Made by a program: the position numbers and the translations under genes. Positions 16,216 to 24,947 of a stretch of DNA of 64,000 bases are shown here, piece by piece. The notes under the pieces were generated by a model that saw only the letters and a list, made by a program, of their open reading frames with translations, searched no databases and had not been told where the DNA came from. Every line of letters begins with the position of its first letter. The first letter of the stretch is position 1. This stretch comes from Hyphomicrobiales bacterium (lineage in GTDB: Bacteria > Pseudomonadota > Alphaproteobacteria > Rhizobiales > Beijerinckiaceae). Location: NCBI GenBank assembly GCA_027484605.1, contig JAIXSR010000147.1, forward strand, positions 1 to 64,000, read 5' to 3'.

Positions 16216-18438
16216 ATGGCCACCGCTCTCGCCACCCCCGCCGCCGACCTGCGCCAGTTTCTCCGCCTCTCGCCGGACGAGGCCTTTGCCAGCCTTGACC
16301 TCGCCGTCGAGGGCATCAAATGCGCGGCCTGCATGGCCACGATCGAGCGCGCCATCTCCCGCGAGCCCGGCGTTGTCGCTGCGCGTGTCAATCTCGGCGC
16401 CAGGCGCCTCCATGTGACCTTCGAACGGCGCGAGGCCGATCCGGCCCGCATCCTCCGGCGGCTCGACGAGCTGGGCTTCAAGGCCTATCCGTTCTCGCCC
16501 CGCCATTCGGAGGACAGCAAGGCGCAGGAAATGCGCCGCCTGCTCCGCTGCCTCGGCGTGGCAGCCTTCGCCTCGATGAACGTCATGCTGCTCTCGGTCG
16601 CCGTCTGGTCGGGCCACGAGACCGGCCTCGACGCGACCACGCGTGACCTGTTCCACTGGCTCTCGGCGCTGATCGCGCTGCCGACAGCCGCCTATTCCGG
16701 TCGCCCCTTCTACGAAAGCGCCATCGCCGCGCTCAAGGCCCGGCGCGTGAACATGGATGTGCCGATCACGCTCGGCATCTGCCTCGCTCTGGTCATGTCG
16801 GTCTTCGAGGTCTTGCGCCATGGCGAGCATGCCTATTTCGACGGCGTGGTCATGCTGCTCTTCTTCCTGCTGATCGGCCGGACGCTGGATCAGGTCATGC
16901 AGCGCCGCACCCAGCTGGTGGCGGCCAATCTCGCGGCACTCCGGGCCGAACATGCCACCAAGCGCCTGCCGGACGGCACCTGGCGCGATGTCCCGATCGA
17001 CATGGTCGAACCGGGCGACGTGATCCTCGTCCGCATCGGCGACCGCGTGGCCGCCGATGGCCGGATCGAGGATGGCCGTTCCGATATCGACCAGAGCCTC
17101 GTCACGGGCGAGACAGCCCATCGTGCCGTCCGCCCCGGGGACGAAGTCTATGCCGGCACGCAGAATCTCGGCGGCGCCCTCGTCATCCGCGTGCTGAAAT
17201 CGCAGGAAGGCACGCTGCTGGCCGGCGTCGAGCGCCTGCTCGCGCAGGCTGCCCAGACCAAGGGCGCCTATATCCGGCTGGCCGATCGTGCGGCCCGCCT
17301 CTACCCGCCCTTCGTCCATACCGTGGCCCTGCTCACCTTCATCGGCTGGATGATGATGGGCCTCGGCTGGCATGATGCGCTGATGATCGCGATCACCGTG
17401 CTGATCATCACCTGCCCCTGCGCGCTCGGGCTGGCCGTCCCGGCGGTGCAGGTCGTCGCGGCCGGTGCCATGTTCCGCAACGGCATCCTCATCCAGTCCG
17501 GCGATGCGATCGAGCGCCTCGCCGAGATCGATCGCGTCGTTTTCGACAAGACCGGCACGCTGACCCTGCCTGCGGCGGACATCGCCAACCGGGACGAGAT
17601 CCCGGCGGACGATCTTGCCCTCGCAGCCCGGCTCGCGCTGACCAGCCGGCATCCGCTGGCTGCGGCCATCTCCGCGCAGGACCGGAGCGCGAAGCCGCTC
17701 TCCACGGCCCGCGAAGTGCCGGGCGAGGGCGTCAAGGCCTGCCATTCCGGCCAGGTTGTCCGGCTCGGCAGCGCCACCTTCTGCGAGGCGATCCCGGAAG
17801 CCGAGGCCCTGGCGGCCCGGTTCCCCGGCGCGTCGATTGTCGCGTTCCGCCATGGCGAGCGCCTTGCCCTGTTCGCCATCCGCCAGCCCTATCGCGAGGA
17901 TGCCGCGGCCACCATCGCCGCCCTCGGCGCCATGAAGCTGCCCACGGAGATCATCTCCGGCGACCGGCCCCGCGCCGTCGCCGAGGCGGCGCGTGACCTC
18001 GGTATCGCCAATTGGCGCGGCGGCGCCCTGCCGGGCGACAAGGTCACCTGGCTGCAGCAGATGAAGCAGTTCGGCGCCCGGCCGCTGATGATCGGCGACG
18101 GGCTCAATGATGCCCCGGCGCTGGCAGCGGGCCATGCCTCGATCGCCCCGGCCTCCGCAAGCCAGCTGGCGCAGACCCAGGCGGATTTCCTGCTGGTCGG
18201 CCAGCGCCTCGGTGCCATCCTTCCGGCCATCCGCATCGCCCGCAAGGCCCGCTGGCTGATGCTGGAAAATCTCTGGATCTCGGTCGTCTACAACCTCATC
18301 GCGGTGCCGGTGGCCATTCTCGGCCATGCCACGCCGCTGGTGGCGGCCCTGGCCATGTCCGGCTCGTCGATCATCGTCACCCTCAATGCGCTCCGGGCCG
18401 GGCGCATTTCGGGAGAGGGCCCGGGAGAACGCCCATGA
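16216..18438 (+). CDS. ccoI: copper-translocating P-type ATPase of the cbb3 assembly group
   Basis: This is a 740-residue P1B ATPase that supplies copper to cbb3 oxidase. Domains in order: an N-terminal metal-binding domain with CAAC at residues 36-39, membrane helices, an actuator loop with TGE (VTGETAHR), the CPC metal site at 400-402 (ITCPCALGLAVP), the phosphorylation motif DKTGT at 444, the nucleotide-binding HP motif (TSRHPLA) and GDGLNDAPAL. Position in the ccoGHIS run identifies it as CcoI/FixI and not CopA. It starts 1 nt after ccoH and overlaps ccoS by 4 bp. Confidence 0.95.
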   Translation: MATALATPAADLRQFLRLSPDEAFASLDLAVEGIKCAACMATIERAISREPGVVAARVNLGARRLHVTFERREADPARILRRLDELGFKAYPFSPRHSEDSKAQEMRRLLRCLGVAAFASMNVMLLSVAVWSGHETGLDATTRDLFHWLSALIALPTAAYSGRPFYESAIAALKARRVNMDVPITLGICLALVMSVFEVLRHGEHAYFDGVVMLLFFLLIGRTLDQVMQRRTQLVAANLAALRAEHATKRLPDGTWRDVPIDMVEPGDVILVRIGDRVAADGRIEDGRSDIDQSLVTGETAHRAVRPGDEVYAGTQNLGGALVIRVLKSQEGTLLAGVERLLAQAAQTKGAYIRLADRAARLYPPFVHTVALLTFIGWMMMGLGWHDALMIAITVLIITCPCALGLAVPAVQVVAAGAMFRNGILIQSGDAIERLAEIDRVVFDKTGTLTLPAADIANRDEIPADDLALAARLALTSRHPLAAAISAQDRSAKPLSTAREVPGEGVKACHSGQVVRLGSATFCEAIPEAEALAARFPGASIVAFRHGERLALFAIRQPYREDAAATIAALGAMKLPTEIISGDRPRAVAEAARDLGIANWRGGALPGDKVTWLQQMKQFGARPLMIGDGLNDAPALAAGHASIAPASASQLAQTQADFLLVGQRLGAILPAIRIARKARWLMLENLWISVVYNLIAVPVAILGHATPLVAALAMSGSSIIVTLNALRAGRISGEGPGERP

Positions 18439-18608
18439 ACATCCTGCTGATCCTGATTCCCCTCGCCCTGGCCCTTGGCGGCCTCGGCCTCGCGGCTTTC
18501 CTCTGGTCGCTGTCGAACCGCCAGTACGAGGATCTCGACGGCGCCGCCTGGCGCGCGCTGATGGACGATGAGGCGCCGGTTCTCCCGCGCTCGGAGGATG
18601 GCCGATGA
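18435..18608 (+). CDS. ccoS: cbb3 oxidase maturation protein CcoS
   Basis: This is a 57-codon gene encoding one membrane helix (ILLILIPLALALGGLGLAAF) followed by WSLSNRQYEDLDG, the hallmark of CcoS/FixS, with an acidic tail. It is required for incorporation of redox cofactors into the oxidase. It overlaps both neighbours as ATGA (ccoI stop at 18436-18438, hemN start at 18605), so translation of all three is probably coupled. Confidence 0.95.
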   Translation: MNILLILIPLALALGGLGLAAFLWSLSNRQYEDLDGAAWRALMDDEAPVLPRSEDGR

Positions 18609-19963
18609 GCCTTTCCCCCGACATCGTGATGCGCCATGCCTCCCGGGCCGTGCCGCGCTACACCAGCTACCCCACCGCGCCGCATTTCACGCCGGAGGTT
18701 AACGGCCGCACCTACCAGCGCTGGCTGCTGGACGTGCCGGAAAACGCGACGCTCTCGCTCTACCTGCATATTCCCTATTGCGACACGCTCTGCTGGTTCT
18801 GCGGCTGCCACACCAAGATCACCCGGCAATATGCCCCGATCGAGGCCTATCTCGTCGCGCTCCGCCGCGAGATCGATCTCGTCACCCAGATCCTGCCTGC
18901 CAGCACGCGGGTGACCCATATCCACTGGGGCGGCGGTTCGCCGACCATCCTCGCCCCGGACGATATCCGCCGGCTGGCCGATCATGTGGCCGACCGCTTC
19001 TCGCTGGCTGCGGATTGCGATTTCGCGGTCGAGGTCGATCCGCGCGGCATGGATGCCGGCCGCATCGAGGCCCTGCTGGAACGCGGGCTCAGCCGGGTCA
19101 GCATCGGCGTGCAGGATTTCGATCCGGCGGTGCAGGCGGCGATCAACCGCTTCCAGTCCGTCGAGGAAACGCGGGATGTGATCGACCGGTTCCGCGCCGG
19201 CGGCATCCGTTCGCTCAACATCGATGCCGTCTATGGCCTGCCGAAGCAGGGCCTCGCCCAGCTCGAATCCACCCTCGATTCCGTGATGGATTTCCGCCCG
19301 GACCGCCTGGCCCTGTTCGGCTATGCCCATGTGCCCTGGGTCAAGCGCCATCAGGCGATGATCCTCGAATCCGACCTGCCCGGCGTCGTCGACCGTCATG
19401 CCCATGCCCTTGCGGCCGGCCAGCGCATTCAGGCCGCCGGCTACCAGGCGATCGGGATCGACCATTTTGCCCTGCCCGGCGATTCCCTTGCCGTGGCGCA
19501 GCGCGCCGGGCGCCTCCGCCGGAACTTCCAGGGCTATACGGATGATCCCGCCGATGTGCTGATCGGGCTCGGCGCCTCAGCCATCTCGGCCTTGCCGCAG
19601 GGCTATGTCCAGAACGAGCCGGCCATGGCGCGCTACCAGCGGGAGGTCGAGACCGGGCATCTCGCCGCCATACGCGGCCGCGCGCTGACCGACGAGGATC
19701 GCCGCCGCGCCCGCGTCATCGAGCGCCTGATGTGCGATCTCCGCTTCTCGACTGCGCATTGCCGCGCCCATGAGGGGCCGGAAGCCGAGGCGCTGATCGC
19801 CGTGGCGGAGCGGATCCTCCGCGACGATCGCGACGGGTTCGTCCAGCCGACGGCGGATGGCTTCGCGATCACGGAGGAAGGGCGCCCCTTCACCCGTCTG
19901 CTCGCCGCAGAATTCGATGCCTATCTCGCCCAGCGGCCCGGCGGCCATTCCCTCGCGGTCTGA
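18605..19963 (+). CDS. hemN: oxygen-independent coproporphyrinogen III oxidase
   Basis: This is a 452-residue radical SAM enzyme that decarboxylates two propionates of coproporphyrinogen III to give protoporphyrinogen IX without oxygen. The cluster motif is at residues 59-68 (CDTLCWFCGC, the CxxxCxxCxC of true HemN). The SAM-binding GGGSPT motif and the HemN C-terminal domain are also present. It is fused translationally to the cbb3 locus and serves both haem and bacteriochlorophyll synthesis in low oxygen. No separate FNR box is seen directly before it. Confidence 0.95.
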   Translation: MSLSPDIVMRHASRAVPRYTSYPTAPHFTPEVNGRTYQRWLLDVPENATLSLYLHIPYCDTLCWFCGCHTKITRQYAPIEAYLVALRREIDLVTQILPASTRVTHIHWGGGSPTILAPDDIRRLADHVADRFSLAADCDFAVEVDPRGMDAGRIEALLERGLSRVSIGVQDFDPAVQAAINRFQSVEETRDVIDRFRAGGIRSLNIDAVYGLPKQGLAQLESTLDSVMDFRPDRLALFGYAHVPWVKRHQAMILESDLPGVVDRHAHALAAGQRIQAAGYQAIGIDHFALPGDSLAVAQRAGRLRRNFQGYTDDPADVLIGLGASAISALPQGYVQNEPAMARYQREVETGHLAAIRGRALTDEDRRRARVIERLMCDLRFSTAHCRAHEGPEAEALIAVAERILRDDRDGFVQPTADGFAITEEGRPFTRLLAAEFDAYLAQRPGGHSLAV

Positions 19964-19972
19964 CCGGGCGCG

Positions 19973-20350
19973 TCAGCGCAGCCAGGCCTGAATCCGCGGC
20001 CGGAAGCCGAGGAAGCGGAGATAGGCCTTTTCCAGCAGCCAGAGAATGGCGGGAATCCGGGCCATGAGGCCAAGCGGCCTGAGCATCGGAATGCTGCGCC
20101 ACATCGCCGCAAAGGCGGCCGCGCCGGAGACCGGATCAGCCCCCCGTTCCTGCGCATGGAACCGCGCCAGCATGGCGGCCCGGTCCAGCGGGCAGCTCGA
20201 ATCCGGTGCCGCGAGATCGACGAAATGGATGGCCTGCCGCCGGTCCAGCCGGCGCATCAGCGCGATCTCGCGCTGGCAGAGCGGGCACCCGCCATCATAC
20301 CAGACCGTGAGATCGGGCGTTGCGGGGGGAGGGGCAATAGGGGCGGCCAT
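19973..20350 (-). CDS. DCC-family thiol-disulfide oxidoreductase-like protein (DUF393)
   Basis: This is a 125-residue protein with the family motif YDGGCPLCQREIALMRR near its N-terminus; CxxC is likely redox active. A C-terminal hydrophobic segment (GLMARIPAILWLLEKAYL) could touch the membrane. The biochemical role of the family is not settled. The start at 20350 has an AGGAAG ribosome site. It converges on hemN and follows fpr, with 51 bp between. Confidence 0.85.
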   Translation of the reverse strand: MAAPIAPPPATPDLTVWYDGGCPLCQREIALMRRLDRRQAIHFVDLAAPDSSCPLDRAAMLARFHAQERGADPVSGAAAFAAMWRSIPMLRPLGLMARIPAILWLLEKAYLRFLGFRPRIQAWLR

Positions 20351-20401
20351 GGCCTTCCTACGTCCGGCCGCACGGGCCGGATCGATCAAAGCCGCGCCGG
20401 G

Positions 20402-21175
20402 CTATTTCTCGACGAAGGCCTTCTCGATCACATAGGAGCCCGGCCTCGAGCTGTTGCCTTCCGAAAAGCCGCTTTTCTCGAGCAGGGCCACCATGTCGGC
20501 CAGCATCTGCGGGCTGCCGCAGAGCATCGCGCGGTCCTTGGCCGGATCCCAGGCGGGAAGGCCGATATCCGAGAAGATCCGGCCGGTCTCGACGAGATCG
20601 GTAATCCGCCCGCGGTTCCGGAAGGGCTCCCGCGTGACGGTGGGATAATAGACCAGCTGGGCGGCAATCTGCTCGCCCAGCAATTCGTGGTTCGGCATTT
20701 CGCGCTCGATCTGCTCGGCATAGGCGAGTTCGGCCACTTCGCGCACGCCGTGAACGAGCACCACCTTCTCGAACCGCTCATAGATATCGGGATCGCGGAT
20801 CAGGCTCATGAAGGGCGCGAGGCCGGTCCCGGTGCCGATCAGATAGAGATTCCGCCCGGGCAGGAGGTTGTTGGCCAGCAACGTGCCGGTCGCCTTCCGG
20901 CCCACGATGATCTCCTCCCCGACCTGGATATGCTGGAGCCGCGAGGTCAGCGGGCCATCCGGCACCTTGATCGAAAGGAATTCCAGCTCTTCCTCGTAAT
21001 TCGGGCTGACGACGCTGTAGGCCCGGAGCAGGGGCTTGCCATTCACCGGCAGCCCGATCATCACGAACTGGCCGTTCTCGTAGCGAAAGGCCGGATTGCG
21101 GGTGGTGCGGAAGGAAAAGAGCCGGTCCGTCCAGTGATGGACATGGGTCACGGTTTCGGTGTTGAAGGCACTCAT
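20402..21175 (-). CDS. fpr: ferredoxin/flavodoxin-NADP+ reductase
   Basis: This is a 257-residue FAD enzyme shuttling electrons between NADPH and ferredoxin or flavodoxin. It shows the FAD motif RAYSVVSP, the NADP-binding LIGTGTGLAPFMSLIRD, and the C-terminal end VIEKAFVEK of the bacterial subclass. Reduced ferredoxin/flavodoxin is the likely donor for radical SAM enzymes such as HemN and BchE, which makes the location fitting. An FNR-like box lies upstream, with a TAGATC -10-like hexamer about 30 bp nearer to the gene. Confidence 0.93.
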   Translation of the reverse strand: MSAFNTETVTHVHHWTDRLFSFRTTRNPAFRYENGQFVMIGLPVNGKPLLRAYSVVSPNYEEELEFLSIKVPDGPLTSRLQHIQVGEEIIVGRKATGTLLANNLLPGRNLYLIGTGTGLAPFMSLIRDPDIYERFEKVVLVHGVREVAELAYAEQIEREMPNHELLGEQIAAQLVYYPTVTREPFRNRGRITDLVETGRIFSDIGLPAWDPAKDRAMLCGSPQMLADMVALLEKSGFSEGNSSRPGSYVIEKAFVEK

Positions 21176-21240
21176 CGGCGTTTCGGGCCCTTGAACTGGC
21201 GAAGGACGGCTGGATCTAGCATCGGCCCTTGGGCCTGACT

Positions 21241-21254
21241 TCGATCTGGATCAA
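21241..21254 (-). promoter_or_regulatory. FNR-type box upstream of fpr (TCGATCTGGATCAA)
   Basis: It matches TTGAT-N4-ATCAA at 9 of 10 positions. Its centre is 72 bp before the fpr start. A -41.5 placement gives a transcription start near 21206, with TAGATC (21218 to 21213, minus strand) at the expected -10. Confidence 0.55.
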
Positions 21255-21291
21255 ACCCGTCCGCCTGCCAATATCCGGATTGGCCACGTCT

Positions 21292-21309
21292 TGTCAGCCC
21301 TTGCGGACA
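21292..21309 (+). promoter_or_regulatory. PpsR/CrtJ-type palindrome TGT-N12-ACA
   Basis: TGTCAGCCCTTGCGGACA fits the TGT-N12-ACA rule for the photosynthesis repressor PpsR (CrtJ). It lies 187 bp before the DUF3429 gene, which heads the genes leading to bchE. A single site is weaker evidence than the pair before bchE. Confidence 0.5.
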
Positions 21310-21495
21310 AAAAAGACGGAATTCCGCCCGCTCCGGGCGCGGAAGAGAAGGGGTGGGCTGCTGCCGGGCCTTCCTCGAGAACGGACTTTCGCTCCTGACG
21401 CCGGCTCCGGCCCGGCCAAGGTGTCGCGCCCTCTGGCCGGAAGGGCAGGGCGCCCCAGAATCCTCCGGGTTTTGACGAACGGGATCGAGGACTCG

Positions 21496-21981
21496 ATGGC
21501 ATCTCCGACAGCAGACGAGCCGGGCCAATCCATGCCGGTCTGGGCCGAGAGGCTGGGCCTTGCCGGGCTTTTGCCCTTTTTCGGCCTCGCCGGCCTTGCC
21601 TGGCTTGGCCCGGCCACGACGCAGGGGCCCGCTTTGGTGGCATTGCTGGCCTATGGCGCCACGATCCTTTCGTTTCTCGGCGGCATCGCCTGGGGTTTCG
21701 CCATTGCCGATACGCGGAATGGTGCCGATCTCGGCCGCAATGCCCCGCTTTTCATCCTCGGTGTCCTGCCCCAGTTGCTGGGCTGGGCCGGCCTGCTGGT
21801 CGGCGGCCGCATGGGCCATCTCGCCGTTGCCGCCGGCCTTCTCGCGGTGCTCTGGATCGACCGCCGCCTGGTTGCCGAGGGCCGGGCTCCGGGCTGGTAC
21901 GGGGCGCTGCGCTTCCGGCTTTCGGTTCTGGCCGGCCTTGCCATGCTGGCTGGCGCCTTCCATGGCGGGGTTTTGGCATGA
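21496..21981 (+). CDS. DUF3429 family membrane protein
   Basis: This is a 161-residue protein with about five hydrophobic helices and the family-like stretch LAYGATILSFLGGIAWGFAI. Its function is unknown. The start at 21496 follows GAGG at 21487-21490; the long upstream extension of the frame has no ribosome site and low complexity. It overlaps the next gene as ATGA, so it is translated together with the FGE-fold protein. The location between a PpsR-type site and bchE suggests expression under phototrophic conditions, which is inference. Confidence 0.8.
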   Translation: MASPTADEPGQSMPVWAERLGLAGLLPFFGLAGLAWLGPATTQGPALVALLAYGATILSFLGGIAWGFAIADTRNGADLGRNAPLFILGVLPQLLGWAGLLVGGRMGHLAVAAGLLAVLWIDRRLVAEGRAPGWYGALRFRLSVLAGLAMLAGAFHGGVLA

Positions 21982-22661
21982 AGCGGTGCGGCCTCATCCT
22001 CGCGCTGGCCCTGCTGGCAGCAGCGCCGGCCCGGGCCACGGAGCCTGACAGGGTCCGGATCGGCACGTTCGAGATCGACCGGACGGAAGTCACCGTCGGA
22101 GCATTCCGGGCCTTCCTCGCGCGGCGGGGCGGGCAGACCGCGGCAGAACGCGACGGCGGGGGCTTCGAATATGCCGGTGGCTGGGTGCGCCGGCCGGGCT
22201 GGATCTGGTCCCATCCGCAGGGCCGGCCGGCCGCGGATGCCGAGCCGGCCACCCATCTCTCCTGGGACGAGGCGCGCGCTTTCTGCGCCGATCGTGGCGG
22301 CCGGCTGCCCAGCCTGGCCGAATGGCGGCGCGCGGCCTTCACCGAGACGCGCAATCCCCCGGCCGACGGCTTCGAGACCGGGCGGACCTATCGCTATGCC
22401 GTGGGCGATTCCCCCGAGGGCATGAACAACAACCGACGCCATCACGTGCCTGCGGGCACCACGAAGCGCGGCGTCAACGGCCTCTACGATATGGGCGCCA
22501 ATCTCTGGGAGTGGCTGGCCGACCGGCGGGGCGACGAGGCGCTCACCGCCGGTGGCTCCTGGTGGTACGGGCCGGAGCAATCGCGCGCCGAGGGCACGCA
22601 ATGGAAGGCGGCCAGCTTCACCGTGCTCTATATCGGCTTCCGGTGCGCCTATGGCAGCTAG
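21978..22661 (+). CDS. exported FGE/SUMF1-fold protein lacking the catalytic cysteines
   Basis: This 227-residue protein starts with a signal peptide (CGLILALALLAAAPARA). The mature part is a short formylglycine-generating-enzyme-like fold: FEIDRTEVTVGAFRAFL at the start, GGRLPSLAEWRRAAF, GLYDMGANLWEWLAD, TAGGSWWYG and the terminal YIGFRCAYGS. The cysteine pair that true FGE enzymes carry shortly after the GGSW motif is absent (GGSWWYGPEQSRAEG), so sulfatase activation is unlikely; such proteins may bind ligands or partners. It overlaps genes on both sides. Confidence 0.8.
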   Translation: MKRCGLILALALLAAAPARATEPDRVRIGTFEIDRTEVTVGAFRAFLARRGGQTAAERDGGGFEYAGGWVRRPGWIWSHPQGRPAADAEPATHLSWDEARAFCADRGGRLPSLAEWRRAAFTETRNPPADGFETGRTYRYAVGDSPEGMNNNRRHHVPAGTTKRGVNGLYDMGANLWEWLADRRGDEALTAGGSWWYGPEQSRAEGTQWKAASFTVLYIGFRCAYGS

Positions 22662-23220
22662 GGCCGCGCAGCGGGCCTTCCTGATCGTCCTTGCCGGCTT
22701 TCTCGCCGGCATCCTGCCCTCGCATGCGGCGGAAGGCCCGGCCTGGGAGGCGCTCGCCCGCGGTGCCATCGTGCTGTTCCGGCACGCCAATGCGCCGGGA
22801 ACGGGGGATCCGGCGGGGTTCCGCCTCGGCGATTGCACAACCCAGCGCAACCTTGATCAGGCCGGCCGTGATCAGGCCCGCCGGATCGGCGAGGCCTTCC
22901 GCAGTCGCGGCATTGCCGTGGGCCGCGTGCTCGCCTCCCGCTGGTGCCGGGCGCAGGAAACGGCGATGCTCGCCTTTCCGGGCCGGGCCGGGAGCGAACC
23001 GGCCTTCGATTCCTTCTTCGATGAACCCGGCCGGCGCGACATGGCGACTGCAGCCGCCCGCCGGATTCTGGTCGGCTGGCAGGGGCCCGGCACCCTTTTC
23101 GTCGCGACGCATCAGGTGAACATCACCGCCCTGACCGGCATCGTGCCCCGCTCCGGCGAGGGCGTGGTTCTCCGGATCGAGAACGGGGAGATCCGCATCA
23201 TCGGCCGCATCCAGCCCTGA
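22651..23220 (+). CDS. exported histidine phosphatase family protein
   Basis: This 189-residue protein belongs to the phosphoglycerate-mutase-like fold. An N-terminal hydrophobic stretch ending SHAAEG acts as signal peptide. The phosphate-accepting His lies in VLFRHANAPG, a downstream Arg in LASRWCRAQET, and the second His in FVATHQVNITALTG. The target is unknown. ATG at 22651 lies inside the end of the preceding gene (11-bp overlap). It ends 77 bp before bchE, with the regulatory sites of bchE between. Confidence 0.85.
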   Translation: MAARAAQRAFLIVLAGFLAGILPSHAAEGPAWEALARGAIVLFRHANAPGTGDPAGFRLGDCTTQRNLDQAGRDQARRIGEAFRSRGIAVGRVLASRWCRAQETAMLAFPGRAGSEPAFDSFFDEPGRRDMATAAARRILVGWQGPGTLFVATHQVNITALTGIVPRSGEGVVLRIENGEIRIIGRIQP

Positions 23221-23226
23221 CGGGGG

Positions 23227-23240
23227 TTGATGTGTGTCAA
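23227..23240 (+). promoter_or_regulatory. FNR-type box in the bchE promoter (TTGATGTGTGTCAA)
   Basis: It matches TTGAT-N4-ATCAA at 9 of 10 positions. A class II placement puts the transcription start near 23275 with TAGCCT (23263-23268) at -10 and a leader of about 23 nt. Its right half overlaps the first PpsR-type palindrome. Confidence 0.65.
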
Positions 23241-23252
23241 AGACGCCTGACA
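23235..23252 (+). promoter_or_regulatory. PpsR/CrtJ-type palindrome 1 before bchE
   Basis: TGTCAAAGACGCCTGACA fits TGT-N12-ACA, with extended symmetry TGTCA...TGACA. It overlaps the FNR-type box, so repressor and activator would compete. Confidence 0.75.
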
Positions 23253-23278
23253 CTTGCCTTCCTAGCCTGAAGGTCAAA

Positions 23279-23296
23279 TGTCAGGGAGGCTGGACA
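23279..23296 (+). promoter_or_regulatory. PpsR/CrtJ-type palindrome 2 before bchE
   Basis: TGTCAGGGAGGCTGGACA fits TGT-N12-ACA and ends 1 nt before the bchE start codon; the bchE ribosome site (AGGGAGG) is inside it. Its start is 44 bp (about four helical turns) after that of palindrome 1, on the same face of the DNA. Confidence 0.7.
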
Positions 23297-23297
23297 C

Positions 23298-24947
23298 ATG
23301 CGGGTGATGCTTATCCATCCGAATTACCATTCCGGCGGTGCGGAAATCGCCGGGAACTGGCCACCTGCCTGGGCAGCCTACCTCGCCGGTTCGCTCAGAT
23401 CCGCCGGCTTCGACGACATCGTCTTCGTCGATGCCATGACCAACCATCTCGATGACGAGACGCTGGCCGCCCGCATCCGCGAGGCCCGGCCCGACATTGT
23501 CGGGGTCACCTCGATCACGCCCTCGATCTACACGGCAGAGCGCGTGCTGGAAATCGCCCGCGAGGTGCATCCCGAAGCCTTGCGCGTGCTCGGCGGCGTC
23601 CATGCCACCTTCATGTACAAGCAGGTCCTGTCGGAAGCGCCCTGGGTCGATGTCATCGTCCGGGGCGAGGGCGAGGAAATCTTCCGAAACCTCGTCCGCG
23701 CGGTGGACGAGGATCGCTGGCTGGAAAGCCGGGGCCGCATCGAGGGGCTCGCCTTCCGCGATGGCGAGCGGATTGTCGCCACCCCGGCCGCGCCGACCGT
23801 CAAGGATCTCGAGACGATCAATCCGGACTGGTCGCTGCTGGAATGGGAGAAATACATCTATGTCCCGCTCGGCGTCCGGGTGGCCATCCCGAACATGGCG
23901 CGCGGCTGCCCCTTCACCTGTTCCTTCTGCTCGCAATGGAAATTCTGGCGCGATTACCGGATCCGCGAGCCGAAGGCCGTGGTCGACGAGATCGAGCGGC
24001 TCGTGAACGACCATCAGGTCGGCTTCTTCATCCTCGCGGACGAGGAGCCCACCATCAACAAGAAGAAATTCACCGAATTCTGCGAGGAACTGATCGCGCG
24101 CGGCCTGCCCGACCGGGTGAAATGGGGCATCAATACCCGCGTCACCGACATCATGCGCGACAGGGACCTGCTGCCGCTCTGGCGCAAGGCGGGGCTCGTC
24201 CATGTCAGCCTCGGCACCGAGGCGGCGGCGCAGCTCAAGCTGGACCGTTTCAACAAGGAAACCAAGGTCAACCAGAACAAGGAGGCGATCCGCCTCCTGC
24301 GCGAGGCCGATATCTTCACCGAGGCGCAGTTCATCGTCGGGCTCGACAACGAGACGCCGGAAACACTGGAAGAAACCTACCGGATGGCCTGGGACTGGCA
24401 GCCTGACCTGGCCAACTGGTCGATGTACACGCCCTGGCCCTTCACGCCGCTGTTCAATGAACTGGGCGACAAGGTCGAGGTCTTCGACTTCTCGAAATAC
24501 AATTTCGTCACACCGATCATGAAGCCGGATGCGATGGAGCGCGGTGAATTGCTCGATGGCGTGATGAAGAACTATCGCCGCTTCTACATGAAGAAGGCCC
24601 TTTTCCATTATCCCTGGCGGGGCACGGGCTTCCGGCGCAAATACCTGCTCGGCTGCCTCAAGGCCTTCCTCAGGGCCGGCGTGCAGCGCACCTTCTACGA
24701 TCTCGGCAAGGTCGGCTATTGGGGCCCGCAGACCAGGAAGACGGTGGATTTCCATTTCGACGACAGCCGACAGATCGCACCCGCGCAGATGGAGGACTGG
24801 GTTGCCATCCAGGACCGGCGCCAGCGGGCGCAGGAACGCAAGAAGGCCGTGAAGGCCCAGCTGGATGCCGAACGCGAGCCCGTCCTGGCCTGCGGCGGCA
24901 GCACAAGGCAGATGGAGGAATCCACCCCCCATGGCCCGCACCCTTGA
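23298..24947 (+). CDS. bchE: anaerobic Mg-protoporphyrin IX monomethyl ester cyclase
   Basis: This is a 549-residue cobalamin-binding radical SAM enzyme that forms the isocyclic E ring of bacteriochlorophyll using water instead of oxygen. An N-terminal B12-binding domain starts at [17 protein letters not shown]; the radical SAM cluster CPFTCSFC lies at residues 204-211, and a long C-terminal domain follows. Overall pattern and length fit BchE, and identity is strengthened by the bchJ gene overlapping its end and by two PpsR-type sites plus an FNR-type box upstream, as known for bchE in Rhodobacter. No other bacteriochlorophyll genes are in the window, so this pair lies apart from any main photosynthesis cluster or at some distance from it. 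Confidence 0.92.
   Translation: MRVMLIHPNYHSGGAEIAGNWPPAWAAYLAGSLRSAGFDDIVFVDAMTNHLDDETLAARIREARPDIVGVTSITPSIYTAERVLEIAREVHPEALRVLGGVHATFMYKQVLSEAPWVDVIVRGEGEEIFRNLVRAVDEDRWLESRGRIEGLAFRDGERIVATPAAPTVKDLETINPDWSLLEWEKYIYVPLGVRVAIPNMARGCPFTCSFCSQWKFWRDYRIREPKAVVDEIERLVNDHQVGFFILADEEPTINKKKFTEFCEELIARGLPDRVKWGINTRVTDIMRDRDLLPLWRKAGLVHVSLGTEAAAQLKLDRFNKETKVNQNKEAIRLLREADIFTEAQFIVGLDNETPETLEETYRMAWDWQPDLANWSMYTPWPFTPLFNELGDKVEVFDFSKYNFVTPIMKPDAMERGELLDGVMKNYRRFYMKKALFHYPWRGTGFRRKYLLGCLKAFLRAGVQRTFYDLGKVGYWGPQTRKTVDFHFDDSRQIAPAQMEDWVAIQDRRQRAQERKKAVKAQLDAEREPVLACGGSTRQMEESTPHGPHP

Larger units (their letters stand above)
21176..21495. other. 320-bp divergent regulatory gap between fpr and the DUF3429 gene
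   Basis: No gene fits here on either strand. It contains an FNR-like box at 21241-21254, a PpsR-type palindrome at 21292-21309 and, at about 21322-21343, a short imperfect hairpin (TTCCGCCCG / CGGGCG-GGAA) that would lie in the leader of the rightward transcript. Confidence 0.6.

Noticed and set aside
16018-18624. An 868-codon minus-strand frame opposite ccoI and ccoS
   Set aside because: No recognisable domain; the + strand genes carry all P-type ATPase motifs.
21978-22661. Formylglycine-generating enzyme (sulfatase activator)
   Set aside because: The fold matches but the cysteine pair needed for catalysis is absent, and no sulfatase gene is in the window.
24082-24100. Search for CRISPR arrays or tandem spacers across the window
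   Set aside because: No regularly spaced repeat family was seen; the only tandem repeats are at 7213 and 55620.
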